Origin: Pilasporangium apinafurcum
Lineage: Eukaryota; Oomycota; Peronosporomycetes; Pythiales; Pythiaceae
Length of the DNA stretch: 64,000 nt
Assembly: GCA_001600495.1 (NCBI GenBank)
Contig: BCKE01000029.1
Location: 355,807-419,806 of the forward strand
Reading direction: 5' to 3'
How positions within the stretch are numbered: the first letter of the stretch is position 1; every line of letters starts with the position of its first letter. This document shows positions 1 through 11,406 of this stretch, piece by piece. The translations under genes and the position numbers were made by a program. The notes under the pieces were generated by a model that saw only the letters and a program-made list of their open reading frames with translations, was not told the origin of the DNA and ran no database searches.

Positions 1-2179
1 TAATCTCTGCCTGTGAAATCGCAGGAATATCACTCACAGGCACGAAGACCACCTCCGTCGTTGTCGAGTCACGTCCTTCTTGATAGAACCCCAGTAGATT
101 CATTGCTGCATCAAAGGCTGGAAAGCCAATGGCGTTACTTGCATCGACTGTCACCATCCGCGCAACAACATAAAACACCTGCATTTCAATGGCATTCGCG
201 ATCTGATTTGCCTGTTGTGTGTTAATGTTCGAGTAGAAAATAGAATCAGTCGTCTCTTGTTCATCCAATGACCGCATAAACTCAGAAAGGCCACCAGAAT
301 TGTTGCGAAACAAACCAGGTGGAGCATCCATTCCGTTCATCACATCAGTTAGTCCACGTTGAAGCGTTGGAGGAGTTGCAGTGGAGATTGGGATCGAAGG
401 TGTCATCGAAAATTGACTTGAAGTGACGCTGTTCATATTAGTGCTCATCATCATTCCAGAGGACATCATTTGCGATGTAGGTGCCATATTGTCACCCAAC
501 GTGTTTCCAATCGGTTGTGGGGTCACAACTGTGGCTCCACTGTCCATTCCGCCCATTTGCTTCGCTTTCTGTTGAACGGCTTGAGCCGCTAGCATTGATG
601 GGAAACGTTCAATCGATTTGAGGACGTAATCCAAATGGCCCATTGTTTCAGTAGCGTAAGTGAGCAACAGATTCGCAATCAAGCACTTCGTGTCATGCTG
701 AGCGGTTTCGTAGGTCATTACATCCTTGTAACGCCAGCATGCAGGACACCGATAAATTGGACGTTCAGGATCTGCCGTTCCATCGCTTTTGCTCTCGTAG
801 CCGACGGTCTGCCATTCAAGTTGATGTAGACCGTGCACAACGGCTCCAGTCCACCCGAGCACACTTTCCATAGCACCAGTCAATGGGTTTCCTGACGACA
901 TACTTGAGTCCATACCCGTCGGAGACGATCCAGTGCGCATCTTCTTACGTCGGTCATCTGACGTGAAAGAACTGAATGCACTGATCGACAGTTCGTTCTC
1001 GTGGGTAGATGATGGAGACGAATTGTTCGACGCTGGATGTGATGGCCCCGTGATGATGTGATGCGTGATTTGTGCTGGTGGATTCTTCACTGGTCGGCGT
1101 TTGTTACGCTTCGAGCGAACAGAAATGATCGAGCTCAAGTCGTAGGCAACATCAAAGTTCATGGGTGATTGGGCTGTGTCTGCCTCAACTTTTAATCGAA
1201 ACGCTTGGCCCTGGTGATTTTTCGAGACATCTTCGATTCTCAACTTGAGTAGTGCTTTCCCCGACGAGTCGATCGTTCGTTGGCAGTCGGGAGACATCTT
1301 CAAAATATCCTGCTTAAGCACTGGGTGCTCGTTTTCATAAAGTAAAGTGACGCGAAGTGGAACGGGTCGAGTACCAACGCGTTCGTTCTTCTCATTTACC
1401 AGATAGATAGGCAACGTCATGCACTTGTCGCGTCCCCCTTCATCCTTGTACCAGAGTTCGGGTAGTTTCTCTTGAATCACAAGTCGGTGTTGAATGACAG
1501 TCATCTCGGTCGTCACAGCAGGAATTACAGTGAATTCTATAAAGGAAAATCATATATCACAGGAAAATTCAGCAATGCCATCGCAATTAAAAATAAATAT
1601 CAAGCCAATTGTTTACACACCATTCTTGGTTGCTGCTGAAATATGAATCACAAATTTGCGGTTGCCCAGTGCCATGGAGCATTCTGTGATGCGGAGCCGA
1701 AGTTTACAAATCCCGTCACCACTAATGACTGGCTTCGTACTCGGGTCAATTTGCAGAATATGTTTCTCCACGGGAAGCATTTTTTCTGCCGAATAGAGTT
1801 CGACATTTAGTGGAATATTAACTCTACAAACACATCATAACAGCAGCAGATCAGTACTGATATTTAACATCATATCCAACTGATGCTTCCAGCCAACTCA
1901 CCCCGACTTCAAGTGATCCGATGGATTCACGAGAAATACTGTGATATCGAACGGATGGTCCCGGAATGGAAACCGTGGTGGTTGAGGCTCGATCTTCAGT
2001 CGGAGCTAAATAATCATGACATACGGTTACACATCAGCGATCTATTTTTCAACCATGTATTACATATGTCTTGAGCTTACCCTCTCTGAAAAGCTCTCGG
2101 CATCATTCTCTAGCAGATTCGTGGACGCCGACACTGCGCTAGTCAGGGCCCCGGACGGATAAGACTCGGTCATCAGCAT
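1..2179 (-). CDS. Conserved hypothetical protein with a duplicated beta-rich domain (3' end outside window)
   Basis: I do not recognise this protein. Four exons read in phase on the minus strand: 2179-2081, 2005-1902, 1823-1621 and 1536 to beyond the left edge. Introns of 75-84 nt have GT-AG ends. The ATG at 2179 is the first in frame after a stop at 2218-2216. At least 647 residues are encoded. Residues about 35-125 and 140-235 look like two copies of one domain. Matching segments are ITVFLVN/LPIYLVN, IPLNVELYSAE/VPLRVTLLYENE and ICKLRLRITECS/ALLKLRIEDVS. A basic patch (VRSKRNKRR) follows and could be a nuclear signal. Then comes a Ser/Pro-rich linker and a possible zinc site, C-P-A-C with a His and Cys 15 and 20 residues later. 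The C-terminal part visible here is rich in Met, Ser and Gln. Gene structure is well supported; function is unknown. A transcription-factor or immunoglobulin-like role is only a guess. Confidence 0.75.
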
Positions 2180-3379
2180 GGATGCGTCAGAGAGAAAAGA
2201 TCTGCTGCTTCCACTTCAACGTTGTGGATGGTAAGGGAGCTTTACAACCAGCTGATAAGAAAGAGGGTTCGAAGAAAGAAGAAGAACGAGTCTTATTCCT
2301 TCGTATGTTGTGGGTATGTGGTGTTTTGGCTTGCGGTGTGCCGCGCAACACGCAGACTGGGTGCTTCTTATTCGCGCAACTGGTTTCCAACTGTCGCGCT
2401 CGCCACGCGCTTCTTCCTGCGGCTTTCTCCGCTTTTTCGTTTCTGGCCCAAGGAAAGAAGAGAAATCAGGCGGAACCCACCAGAAAAGGCAGCCGCCCCG
2501 CCTTGGGTTGTGTTTTACTATCATTGAAGGAATATGAAACGACCGTGAGGTTTTTCATTTACAAACGTCAAGTTTAATCAAATAAAACCACAGTCACAGA
2601 TATTTTTAGGAAAAGAAAAAAAACCTTACAATAGTCCCACTGTTTTAACGAATGGAAGCCACAGCGGACGAGCCGCGCAACTGCACTGGGACTTCGTCGA
2701 ACTCGACGCGAAGATTCTTCCACAAAAAATGGGAATAACGCTCATTCACATAACTACTCGTAGTAATGATTGAGATAGAAAAAACAAAAACAAAAAAAAA
2801 CCAGCAGGAAAGAGGCAGCATGGCTAAGTTTCTATTGCCTGCCTCTCCGTTCACTCGATGGCATGTTTACATACTTTCATTTGTGCAGTCGGCAACCTTT
2901 CCTGCTGAAAGACCCCCCGACCGATGGATGTGACGTGCAAAATAACAGCTGGTAACGCTCCAGATAGGTACATTTCCTAATGCAACATCCAACAGTCGCT
3001 GCTATCCGTAGATGATCTTTTAAGTGACGTATGCACCAAAAACAACCGTTGTAATTGGATATAGAGAAGATTGAAGATGCAGGCACCATTTATCTAGACG
3101 GTTGGTTCCTTCCGTCGTATATGCGTTCGCGCTTTATAGGCTGGATAGATAGTGGAACAATAGAAAACTTTGCTCTATACACACGTGCCAAGAAGAATTT
3201 TTGTGGCATTCATTGAGACACTATTCACACCTTCGATTTTCATATAAAGTTTGGAGATTGTTCGATGTTTTTTTCTCTCTCACTTCACTAATATTCAACA
3301 TATGCTAAATATGGTAAATATTGAAAAAATATATCATTTGATAACTCAGGAATGATCTTTGTTTACTTTGAGTTTCTTC
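2180..3379. other. Intergenic region, no gene recognised
   Basis: Several short overlapping open frames lie at 2182-2577 on both strands, but none shows a domain, a splice-consistent structure or a convincing start. The first part probably holds the 5' leader and promoter of the minus-strand gene that starts at 2179. The rest is A+T-rich with homopolymer runs, for example near 2610 and 2790, and I see nothing else in it. Confidence 0.5.
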
Positions 3380-3681
3380 TAAGCAATCAAAGCATAGGTC
3401 GTTCTCCACACTGGCAAGCTAGTGCAAATTATAACACCCTGAGGAAGGTAGCCCCAGTCACCCTCGTCTGATGTGTCCAGGTGACTTGTCTTCATTCTTG
3501 AGATAGATATTGCGACCAGCGTCCACATCTCGATCCATGATCGAAAAACATCTTGGACATACAAAGACTTTCTGCGTTTTCATGTCTTTGTCAGCATCCC
3601 ACACTTCGAGCATGTCTTGGTCGCAAACTCTTCTTTACATTTGATCAGCTGTCCGCATGCTCGTTCTATCTAGGACTACAA
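3380..3681 (-). pseudogene. TnpB/Fanzor-type nuclease, C-terminal fragment
   Basis: Reading the minus strand from about 3640, one frame gives EEFATKTCSKCG. This is the first half of the zinc ribbon seen in IS605-type TnpB and eukaryotic Fanzor proteins. A stop follows at about 3582-3580. A neighbouring frame then continues with KVFVCPRC and MDRDVDAGRNIYLKN, the second half of the ribbon and the RuvC-III block with its catalytic Asp. The order (CxxC, CxxC, DRDVxxxRNI) is that of the family, but a frameshift separates the halves. No N-terminal portion is present next to it. It is therefore a decayed 3' fragment of a transposon-carried gene. The assignment rests on motif recognition alone. Confidence 0.75.
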
Positions 3682-3866
3682 TATCATAGTCAACAAAATG
3701 ACAAACAAGTAAAATCCATAGCATTTAGATGACAAACTCGTGAGTAGTATGGGATTCTGGGAACCTCTATAATTGCTTATGAACACATCATGATATAGTA
3801 TAGGTTTTTGGTGGCGCCAAAATTTGGTGACGAGGCAAACGGCAATTGAGGATACCAAGACGGAAG

Positions 3867-4752
3867 ATGAGCAGCAGTCGCGAAGCGAGTAAGAAAGCGG
3901 CCAAGGAACTGCTGGCATTATGTGAGAAGGAAGGCGTCAAGATCCCAACAGTGAGTTAATGGACGTATGCGGAAGATGTTCTGCCTTGCGTTGACGTTTA
4001 TTAACCGTTGACTTGGTTTGATCAGAATCCTGTCAATGCTGCAGTGGAGGCAGGAACAATGCTGAATGCTACCAGAGAGAATGTAAGCACAATAAAGTTG
4101 TCGATTTTGGCGATGCCAATTCCCAGCTTTGTAGTTATCTTACTTTGTTCCATCGATAGGGCGAATTTCAACTTGATAAAGCATTGGAGGTATGCACAAC
4201 ATCCAGACTACCCTGTATGCAACTGAATGTTCATGTTGTATTTTTATTCGATATGTGTAGGAAATGATCAAGAAATTTGGCAAGAAGCAAGTCAGTCCTA
4301 CTACCAAGAAACGGAAAGCAGTAGACGTGAAAACAGAAGCAAAGGTGAAAACAGAAACAAAGACAACCAAGCGAGGTAGAAAGCCGAAGAAGGACGAAAG
4401 TGAAGAAGACGACAAACTTAAAGTGGGTAACGCAGATGACGATGAGGAAGAAGAAAAACCCGTTGTAAAGAAACCAAAGAAGAAAATAGAGGCGCAGTGC
4501 GAAGAAAACCAAGCACTCGCCGACGCATTTGCAGAGCTAGCAGGGTTTGAATTCAAACGTGGTGAAAAATTCAAAGGCGGTACGTGGTCGAAAGTGGCCA
4601 AGGCCATTCGAGACAGTGAAGACGTCATCACATCCGGGAAACAGGCATTAAAGCTTAAGGGAGTAGGCAAGTCGTCCGCTGCCAAAATTGACGAATTTCT
4701 GGAAACAGAGACACTTGACATACTAGAGGAGTATCGAGCAGGAAACTTATAA
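3867..4752 (+). CDS. Small basic protein with a DNA polymerase beta-like helix-hairpin-helix domain
   Basis: Four exons (3867-3950, 4026-4082, 4160-4189, 4261-4752) join in phase to 220 residues. The N-terminal third is mixed helical. Residues about 60-135 are a highly charged linker of Lys, Glu and Asp with nuclear-signal-like patches such as TTKKRK and KRGRKPKK. The C-terminal 80 residues resemble the 8-kDa helix-hairpin-helix domain of family X DNA polymerases. LADAFAELAGFEFKRG is followed by TWSKVAKAIR and a hairpin LKGVGKSSAAKIDEFLETE. No polymerase palm domain follows, so this is not a polymerase. A nuclear DNA-binding or repair-associated role is likely from the domain and basic tail, but this is inference. 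The gene reads away from the minus-strand gene ending the 2.2-kb block. Confidence 0.8.
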
Positions 4753-5352
4753 ACGTGCACCAGGAAGAAAAGTATAGATGAAAAAACGCGTAAGCTAAGC
4801 GTCGATACTGCCGATTACCAGGATACGGACTAACCGTGTGGATGAGTTTGAAAAGTTGGTAGAATATCCTGCTGTCCATGGATACTCTTCCTACATTCTA
4901 TTTGCCTCGTCGTTGTTGTAACTCTGGCTGTCTTGGAAGTCTACGTAGGAGACACATAGCGACTGTAAGGATGTTCTTCGATACATTCATATCTCGCTCC
5001 CAAGTGATTCTGCACTCGCTGTTGTTGCAGCGGAGAACCTGGCAGGAGCCCTGGTTCATCGAGTTGGTGTGTGTGCTCGACGCATGACTTGTTATTATGA
5101 AGTGACTGACGAGGAGAATAGAGTGTAGGAGTATACGTGGGCAGCAAAAGAATCTAACAGTCTCTCAACCGTGTCCACACAGTTACTCCATACGCAGGCA
5201 ATCGCCAGATGTACTCATGTCAATCGAAAATCGTAAATTTGTTGAGTTGTGCTACTCATTGGTTCTTCATATTGCATATAATCGTTCAGTCCATCACTGG
5301 AGATCACGAACAGATATAATAAAAACACTTGCTATCAATACCGTTTAGCGTC
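4753..5352. other. Region without an assignable gene
   Basis: This stretch has 3' flank of the helix-hairpin-helix gene and no recognised domain on either strand. On the minus strand, 5147-4941 stays open in a Pro/Gln-rich frame and has a possible acceptor in front, but no upstream exon joins it without a stop. It may be a decayed gene end or chance. Confidence 0.4.
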
Positions 5353-5736
5353 GAAGAGATCATATGAGATAGAACAAAAGGTAGCTAAGACTAGACAAAC
5401 GTAGAATAGCCATCTCCGACACCGGACTCGATGAGTCTAGACGAATAGGTGTTCATTCTTGAAAAAGATATTTCTCGTATGATCTTTGTCTTCCTTTCCC
5501 ACCGATACTACCATATCACGCTTTCTTGACAATCACTTTGATTTTCCACACACACACACACTTGATCTCCTCACGTATCCACTTCCATTGCTTCACGTAT
5601 CCACTTCCATTGCCTCATGTCTGTTCTTGAAAAGAAAAGAGTTCATTGTAGAGATTTGGAAACAATTTTCTATCGATATGGATCTGTTTTGGCCATTGAA
5701 TCCTACGGGTGGGGTTTTGCTTTGGTTAATAAAGGT
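5353..5736 (+). repeat. Dispersed repeat, copy 1 (inverted relative to 11407-11841)
   Basis: From 5353 the sequence matches the reverse complement of 11407-11841 almost base for base for over 300 nt. The match includes a (CA)n tract near 5547-5562. Two differences show this copy is rearranged. A 22-nt unit is doubled in tandem (5571-5592 and 5593-5614) where the partner has one. A block of about 75 nt present in the partner is missing after about 5690. The start of the copy (about 5380-5440) is also similar, on the opposite strand, to the last 60-80 nt of the Fanzor relic near 40560. It contains no intact gene. It is probably the terminal part of a transposon. Confidence 0.8.
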
Positions 5737-6490
5737 TAATTAAATGTCTTTTTTTCGACTGGACCCATCTGGGTTTTTTTTGTGGAAATAGAAAGATGAA
5801 GAACACATTTATGTTTAATCATCCGACGCCCGCATTGCATTCAATTCATTCGCACGCCGGTATACGTTGAACGCTCGCGTGCTCACTTCTCTTTTTCTGT
5901 CTCTCTCGTCCTTGCGAGTCTTTTGGTATAAAAGGAAGAGCACATTGTAGCTATCTGCTTAGACGAAGCTGTAGCGCTAAAGCACTGCTGCTCAAGTGGG
6001 AAGAAGAAGAAGAAGGTAGGGAGAGTAAGGCTGTAGCGACGTGACGAGATCATAAATACTGGCGTGGTCGTCACAAACACTCATTTCATTTTCTGTTTTT
6101 TTTTCTCGGACTGCTCTATAGAAAAAAAAAAACAAGGAAACCAAAGCAATTCATCAAGAGTGCGTTGAGTTAGCTACGTGATCGCATCTACGTGGCTGAG
6201 GTTGGACGTTCTCAAAAGTTCTGTGAGAGGAAAAGCCGCGAACAAAGATCTCGTTTGGGTTTTGACGGTGCAGTTTTGGCTTTTCTGAATTCGTTTATAC
6301 TGTGTACTGGTGTGTGGAATTTGAAAATCTAAAGCGTTTATTGGAAAGGAAGTCGGACCGTTTGGTGTGACGAAGAAGCTTTTCCTCATTCTTGAAATCC
6401 CGTTCGATTGAAGACAAGCTCCGAAGCGACGAAGAAAGAAAGAAGCCATTCAAGTGATTAAAAAATATCGATTTTATCACGTCGAGATCC
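5737..6490. other. Upstream region of the zinc-finger/nucleotidyltransferase gene
   Basis: No gene is recognised. The stretch is rich in pyrimidine runs and includes an oligo-T run around 6095-6110 and an oligo-A run at about 6121-6131. A TCATTTC sequence at about 6083 resembles the oomycete initiator but is some 400 nt from the ATG, so a long leader or 5' intron would be needed. A promoter and 5' leader for the gene at 6491 are the likely content. Confidence 0.4.
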
Positions 6491-9112
6491 ATGCCAGTAG
6501 AACGCAGTGAAGTAGTAGTGGCGAAGAATTCCTGTGCGATCAATAACGCTCTCCACGACATGAAGCGACCACCACTGGAGCACAGATCACCGTCTTGCAG
6601 CTATTTGTCGAACGGTCATTACCAGCATCAACATCACAAAGCAGCCGTTGAAGAAAGCGAAGTGTCGAATCAGAACCTCAGCAACCGCCGTTCAGCGAAA
6701 CAAAACACTGGCAGTAGTTTAAAGAATGGAAAGGCTAAACGTTCGCCATGCATTCGTTTTTGGACAAAAGGCGATTGCGGATATGGCGACAGCTGCAAGT
6801 TTTCCCATGAGGCTTCTCATTTACCGTCGTATCACAGGTGTGTGGTATGGTTGTTTTTGTATGCACAAATAGTATGTCTTATGTACGCCATTTGAATGCT
6901 TGATATAGCTACGAGTTGCTCATGCGTGGCCACGTAAGCAATCGAGTTAGTCCTATTAGCGATCCCAGGATAGGAAATGTGTTCAGACCAGTACGTCCTA
7001 TGCATGCATCAATGCCTACTGATCAATTTCGGTCACCGCCCCGGGTGTAAGTTTATCATCTAGAAATCATTCTAGGAATACTACTGATTTGGCGCTTTTT
7101 CGTGTAGAGACAGAGAGAGTCACATTCCGCCATTACCACTATTCAGTCGCGAATGGCTCGCGCAGTGTGCGCAGGTACCAGTTAGTTCTTGTAACCAAAA
7201 TCTTCAGCGCACTAGTCCTACCGCGTCACCAGCCAAAAGACTTCGTTTTAAAGATGCAGTGCTCAAGCAGAAGAGTGGCATGTCGTTTCAATCCAAATGG
7301 AAATCAGGAACGCGAGCAAATAGCAATCAAGACGAGATTGTGGAAGAAGAGGAGACGAGGCGGGAATGCTGCATCAGTCCCGACATTGATGGAGTGTCCA
7401 CACGGCAGCGCAAAACTGGTCGATCATATCCTACAAATTGCTCAAATTCAAACGTGATGCTTGGACCCACTGCCGATTCCGGTGCTGCATGTTCAAAGCA
7501 TTTATTGAGTGATCATGACAACAATTTTCATCATCGAACAAATTATCGTCACCAAGGAACTCCAAGTGAACCCATGCTTGCTTCGAAACAGCCGTATCAA
7601 CAGTACCAACACACGTTGGAGCCATATTCAATGTATGCATCGCAGCTTGTCCGACATTTTTATCCATCCTACACTCAATTTCCACCAGAAATAATCCACT
7701 ACAAGTAAGCAAATGATATTACGTCACCTGATGTTGCCATCTGTCTAATGAGTTGTGATGTTTTCATTGTGTCAGCAGTCTCAGTCGTCAAGTCGAAATT
7801 CGAATTGAGCGTCTGGATTCGGAAACTAGTGCACTGGAAGTTTGTCAGCAGCAAGCAGTGGATTCTTTGCAAACGTTGGCGCGAGGTATTTGGTCCGATG
7901 CAATAATTGACGTGTACGGATCCAATTATACTCGTTTGGCACTCCCAGAAAGTGATGTTGATTGTGTTTTGGTGGCAAAAACTTTGGTGGATGTACATCC
8001 GCTGTCAATACTTCAGAAGCTAGCAGCCGTCCTGGAACAACAGTCTTGGGCAAAATCAGTGGAATTGCTAAGTAGTGCCAAAATTCCTGTGCTCAAGGTG
8101 GTGTACGGTGGTCAGAAGAGAAATGTGATGTTGGATTTGACGTGCGGTCATTCAGTTGGTCACTCGGGATTGAATGCTAGAGATCTTATTTATTCTTTTC
8201 AAGCAGAGATGCCAGCATTACGACCGCTGGTGATGGTGCTCAAGTGTCATCTACAACGCAACGGTAAGTAATTCTTGTGAATTTGAGGTGAATGAGATCT
8301 AATGACATTTGTCTTATCAAGGACTGAACTGTGCGTTCACTGGGGGTCTTTCATCGTACGCGCTCGTTTTGCTGGTGATCCGGTTTCTTCAAGTTAGTAT
8401 TGCCACTATTACTGTTTTTCATTGTGAAAATCTAACTGGTAATTTCTTTTATGCTGTTATGCAGGCTTGTGGCGATGAACATTACAAGTCTTTTAATAGC
8501 GATAGCAGACAACAGGATTCGACGTACTGTCGGTCAAATCTGGATGAAGCAGCTTTGCCTCATGAACATCTAAAGTACACTATGCGCTCGTTGGAATTGG
8601 AAAATCATTCGATTCAACCACAATGGATGTATTGCTTCTCCCGTGAAGGAAAAGTGACATGGAGAACTGGAATTGGTAACTTATTGTTACTCTTCCTGGA
8701 GACGTACATCACATTCGACTACCGACGGTTTGGTGTGTCGATTGAAAATGGAGGGTAATGAGTCATTTATGCAATACAGCGTGTTGTACTTTGATGATGA
8801 TGCTAACGCTGTAATTGGTTTCCTCTATAGCGAATATTTCATGCTACCACCAGACAAGATGATCACAGACGCAGCTGCGGTAGTGACGCCATATATTTCT
8901 GACCCAATCAAACCGGATCGGAACATTGGAAACTGCTTTCGTCTACACGAAGTATGTCCTTCATTGATCAAATTTTGTCTTACGCACAAGCTGGGATAAT
9001 GACGAAGTAATCTTTGGATGTGTAGGTCATTCAAGCGTGGTTTATGCTGTACCAGCAGCTTGCACACGGTGTACCTCTAGAGCTAGCGCTTGCGCCAACT
9101 GTACATGCGTGA
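6491..9112 (+). CDS. TRF4/PAPD5-type non-canonical poly(A) polymerase with N-terminal CCCH zinc finger
   Basis: Eight exons (6491-6837, 6909-7046, 7108-7704, 7776-8263, 8322-8392, 8465-8754, 8831-8951, 9026-9112) join without a break to 712 residues. Residues about 87-107 form a CCCH finger with spacing C-x8-C-x5-C-x3-H. A disordered, His/Gln/Ser-rich stretch of some 250 residues follows. From about residue 365 comes a DNA polymerase beta-like nucleotidyltransferase domain. VYGSNYTRLALPESDVDCVL carries the GS and DxD motif, and VMLDLTCG supplies the third Asp. The central domain has GLNCAFTGGLSSYALVLL, and the PAP-associated part has FLETYITFDYRRFGVSI and DPIKPDRNIG. Family members add short A or U tails to RNAs for nuclear or cytoplasmic decay. 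The fused finger probably gives RNA binding, which TRF4 usually gets from partner proteins. All three catalytic acidic residues are present, so activity is expected. Confidence 0.88.
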
Positions 9113-9532
9113 ACGAAATCACGAAGACTAAGAGTGCCTGAAGCGAATAATACTTATCGAATTGTGCAGCTCTACATTCGTGCTTCGAATCTCACAAAAA
9201 AAGAAAGAGAAAAAAGCGACAGAGTACGCGAGTGCATCCGAATGTGTGCGACCGACGAGCATTGGATGAGCTGTTGAAAATAGCTCCCTGTTCAACGTGA
9301 CAGTGTGCTGTGCCATCGGTTTGCTGATTGAGGTGCATGATCTGCCTACGGTTGTCGCATGTGTTTATGTAAGCTGAAGAGCAATCGTGATAGCTTTGAA
9401 ACAAGCAAGGAAAATGAAATGTTCTGCTACAGCATGTGCACTAGAGTGAACCACAAATGAAGCATGTTATCTGATCAACAAAGAATAAGCTCCAAACTAC
9501 TCTTTCAAACCAAACTCTAGTAGATTTCGTTT
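9113..9532. other. Convergent intergenic region
   Basis: The 3' ends of the poly(A) polymerase gene and the tryptophanyl-tRNA synthetase gene face each other here. Short open frames on the minus strand (9128-9404) have no features of genes. Nothing else is seen. Confidence 0.5.
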
Positions 9533-11294
9533 CTAAAACTCAAGCGGGCGCACGCGCATGAACTCGGTGACTTGCTCGTCGGTAACTGCGGCTCGCGCTT
9601 CCTGCATATTCAATGCGAATTCCGACATGACATCAATTAGTTTCTGCTTCACTTCACCCGACATCATGCGCCCACTGCCGTATTCGCGTCCAATGTGCGC
9701 CAATTGCTCGTCGTCTTCGAGCATAAACGACAGATACTGGTAAGGGATGTCCACTTCCAGATTAGCGCCATATTTCTCATGATCAGCCTTGGTTTCACCT
9801 CCACCACTTTATAGAACAACAAAGAAAGACAAATGAGTTCGTTTTATCAGCTTATAATTCGATGAGGTAGGGTGTTGAGTGTTCTTACCTGAACGCGTAC
9901 TTCTTGATCTTGTTGGCGATTTCATCGGGAGAATCTGAGATGTAGATGGTGGTGCTGGCTTTGCTGGCGCTCATCTTGGTCATACTGCCTTGAAGCGCAG
10001 GGAAGAACTTGGAATGAATTGACGCAGGTTTCAAATATCCAATACGTGGCGCAACGTCGCGAGTCATGCGGAAATATGGATCCTGGTCAATCGCATGCGG
10101 AATGAGGCAGCGCATGCCCTTCCGTCCACCCAAAACGGTTGGAAATGTTTCCGAAAACGACGGGACAGCCTGTACGGCCGGGAATGCCGACTTACCAATG
10201 TTGTCGGATCCAGTGAAGCCGAAGATCCCGCGCACTTGGTTGTACGTGATACATTTCTGGACCTTGAGGATTTGCGGGTACATGTGCTGGATATAGTCCG
10301 TGTCGGCAAAGATAAATGTTTTCTTGATGTCAAAGCCACATGCAATAATGTCTTTAGCGTTTTCCCACATCATGTGTCTGCTTTCTTCAATTGTTTGCTC
10401 CTTAAACAGAAATTTCTCGTCATCAGTCAATTGAATCACGAGTGGCACGTCAAATACTTTCTGTAGCCACGCAGTAAACGTAAATGGGATCAAATGCCCC
10501 ATGTGTAGACTGCCTGACGAAGGTCCTCGGCCTGTGTAGAGGTAGAACTTTTCTCCTTTCTCGTACGCATCCAAGATTACATTTAAGTCACGATGCGAGA
10601 AGAAATAACCACGACGCAGATAACGATGCGCACGATGTCCCGTGAGCTTCTCCATGCGCTCGATTAGCGAGGGATCAATCTTCGTACAGCCAAAAGACAC
10701 AACCAGCTTGTCGTAATCGACGCCATTCTCGGCTTCGACGTCCCAGGGCGTGACGATCTGTCCGTCTGAATTGCCTTGGGTGCTCACAACTTTGTGATTA
10801 AACTCCATCTGTCGCACCAAGAGCTCCATATCCGAGGGTACTGGAGCGCCTTCGACAGGCTTTGCGCTCTCTGACGGTTTTTGATTCTTCTGTTGCTTTT
10901 GCTGCTGTTTCTTTTTGCCACCGTCAGCTGCATTTCCGCTTTTCTTGGCAGCAGCTTCCGCTAGTTTTTTTTCTTTCTTCAGTTGATTTTTCGACTTGGT
11001 CTCTCCACTAGCGCCGGCGGCAGGAGGCGCAGCGTCTGCTTTCTTCTTGGGTTCCTTAGCGGGTTTTGGAGGTGCATATTCCTTGCCCGTTTCTTGCTTG
11101 TACTGCTCCTTGAGTGTCAGCAGCTCCTGCACCATTTGCTTGATGGCTTCCTCGTTCTTGACATCCTTTGCCTGCTTCAGCTCGCGGATAGCGTTGCCCT
11201 TCGCGACGATCGCTGCTTCCAGTTCCATGGCTCTGTGCTTGCTTGCGCTGTTCAGCCTAGTCAAGAAATGAGGCGTTCTTTTTGACCCACACAT
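9533..11294 (-). CDS. Tryptophanyl-tRNA synthetase, cytosolic, with WHEP domain
   Basis: Two exons (11294-9889 and 9806-9533) join in phase across an 82-nt intron to 559 residues. If the ATG at 11228 is used the length is 537, and that start places the WHEP helix right at the N-terminus. Both starts are possible. The N-terminal 60 residues are WHEP-like (a helical RNA-binding domain). A Lys/Ala/Gln-rich linker follows, then the class I synthetase core of the eukaryotic TrpRS type. It shows [18 protein letters not shown] (HIGH signature region), [43 protein letters not shown] and TKMSAS (KMSKS signature). The second exon supplies [15 protein letters not shown] and the anticodon-binding helices. 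It charges tRNA-Trp in the cytosol. Key motifs and length match the family, so it should be functional. Confidence 0.95.
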
Positions 11295-11406
11295 CACTCA
11301 TCTAGATTTTTATTGGACGAAAATTCATGTTGATATTTATTTAAATTATTTCATTGGTTAAAAATTTGTAATTGCGTGACTTCCACGCGAAAATTCCGGC
11401 GCCTGA

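Noticed and set aside
2182-2577. Overlapping open frames of 67-131 codons on both strands
   Set aside because: They overlap one another in different frames, have low-complexity Arg/Lys or Ser/Phe composition, and show no domain or splice-supported extension.
4941-5147. Minus-strand Pro/Gln-rich open frame, possible last exon
   Set aside because: A plausible acceptor precedes it, but no upstream exon joins without a stop, and a second frame is equally open. Not enough to call a gene.
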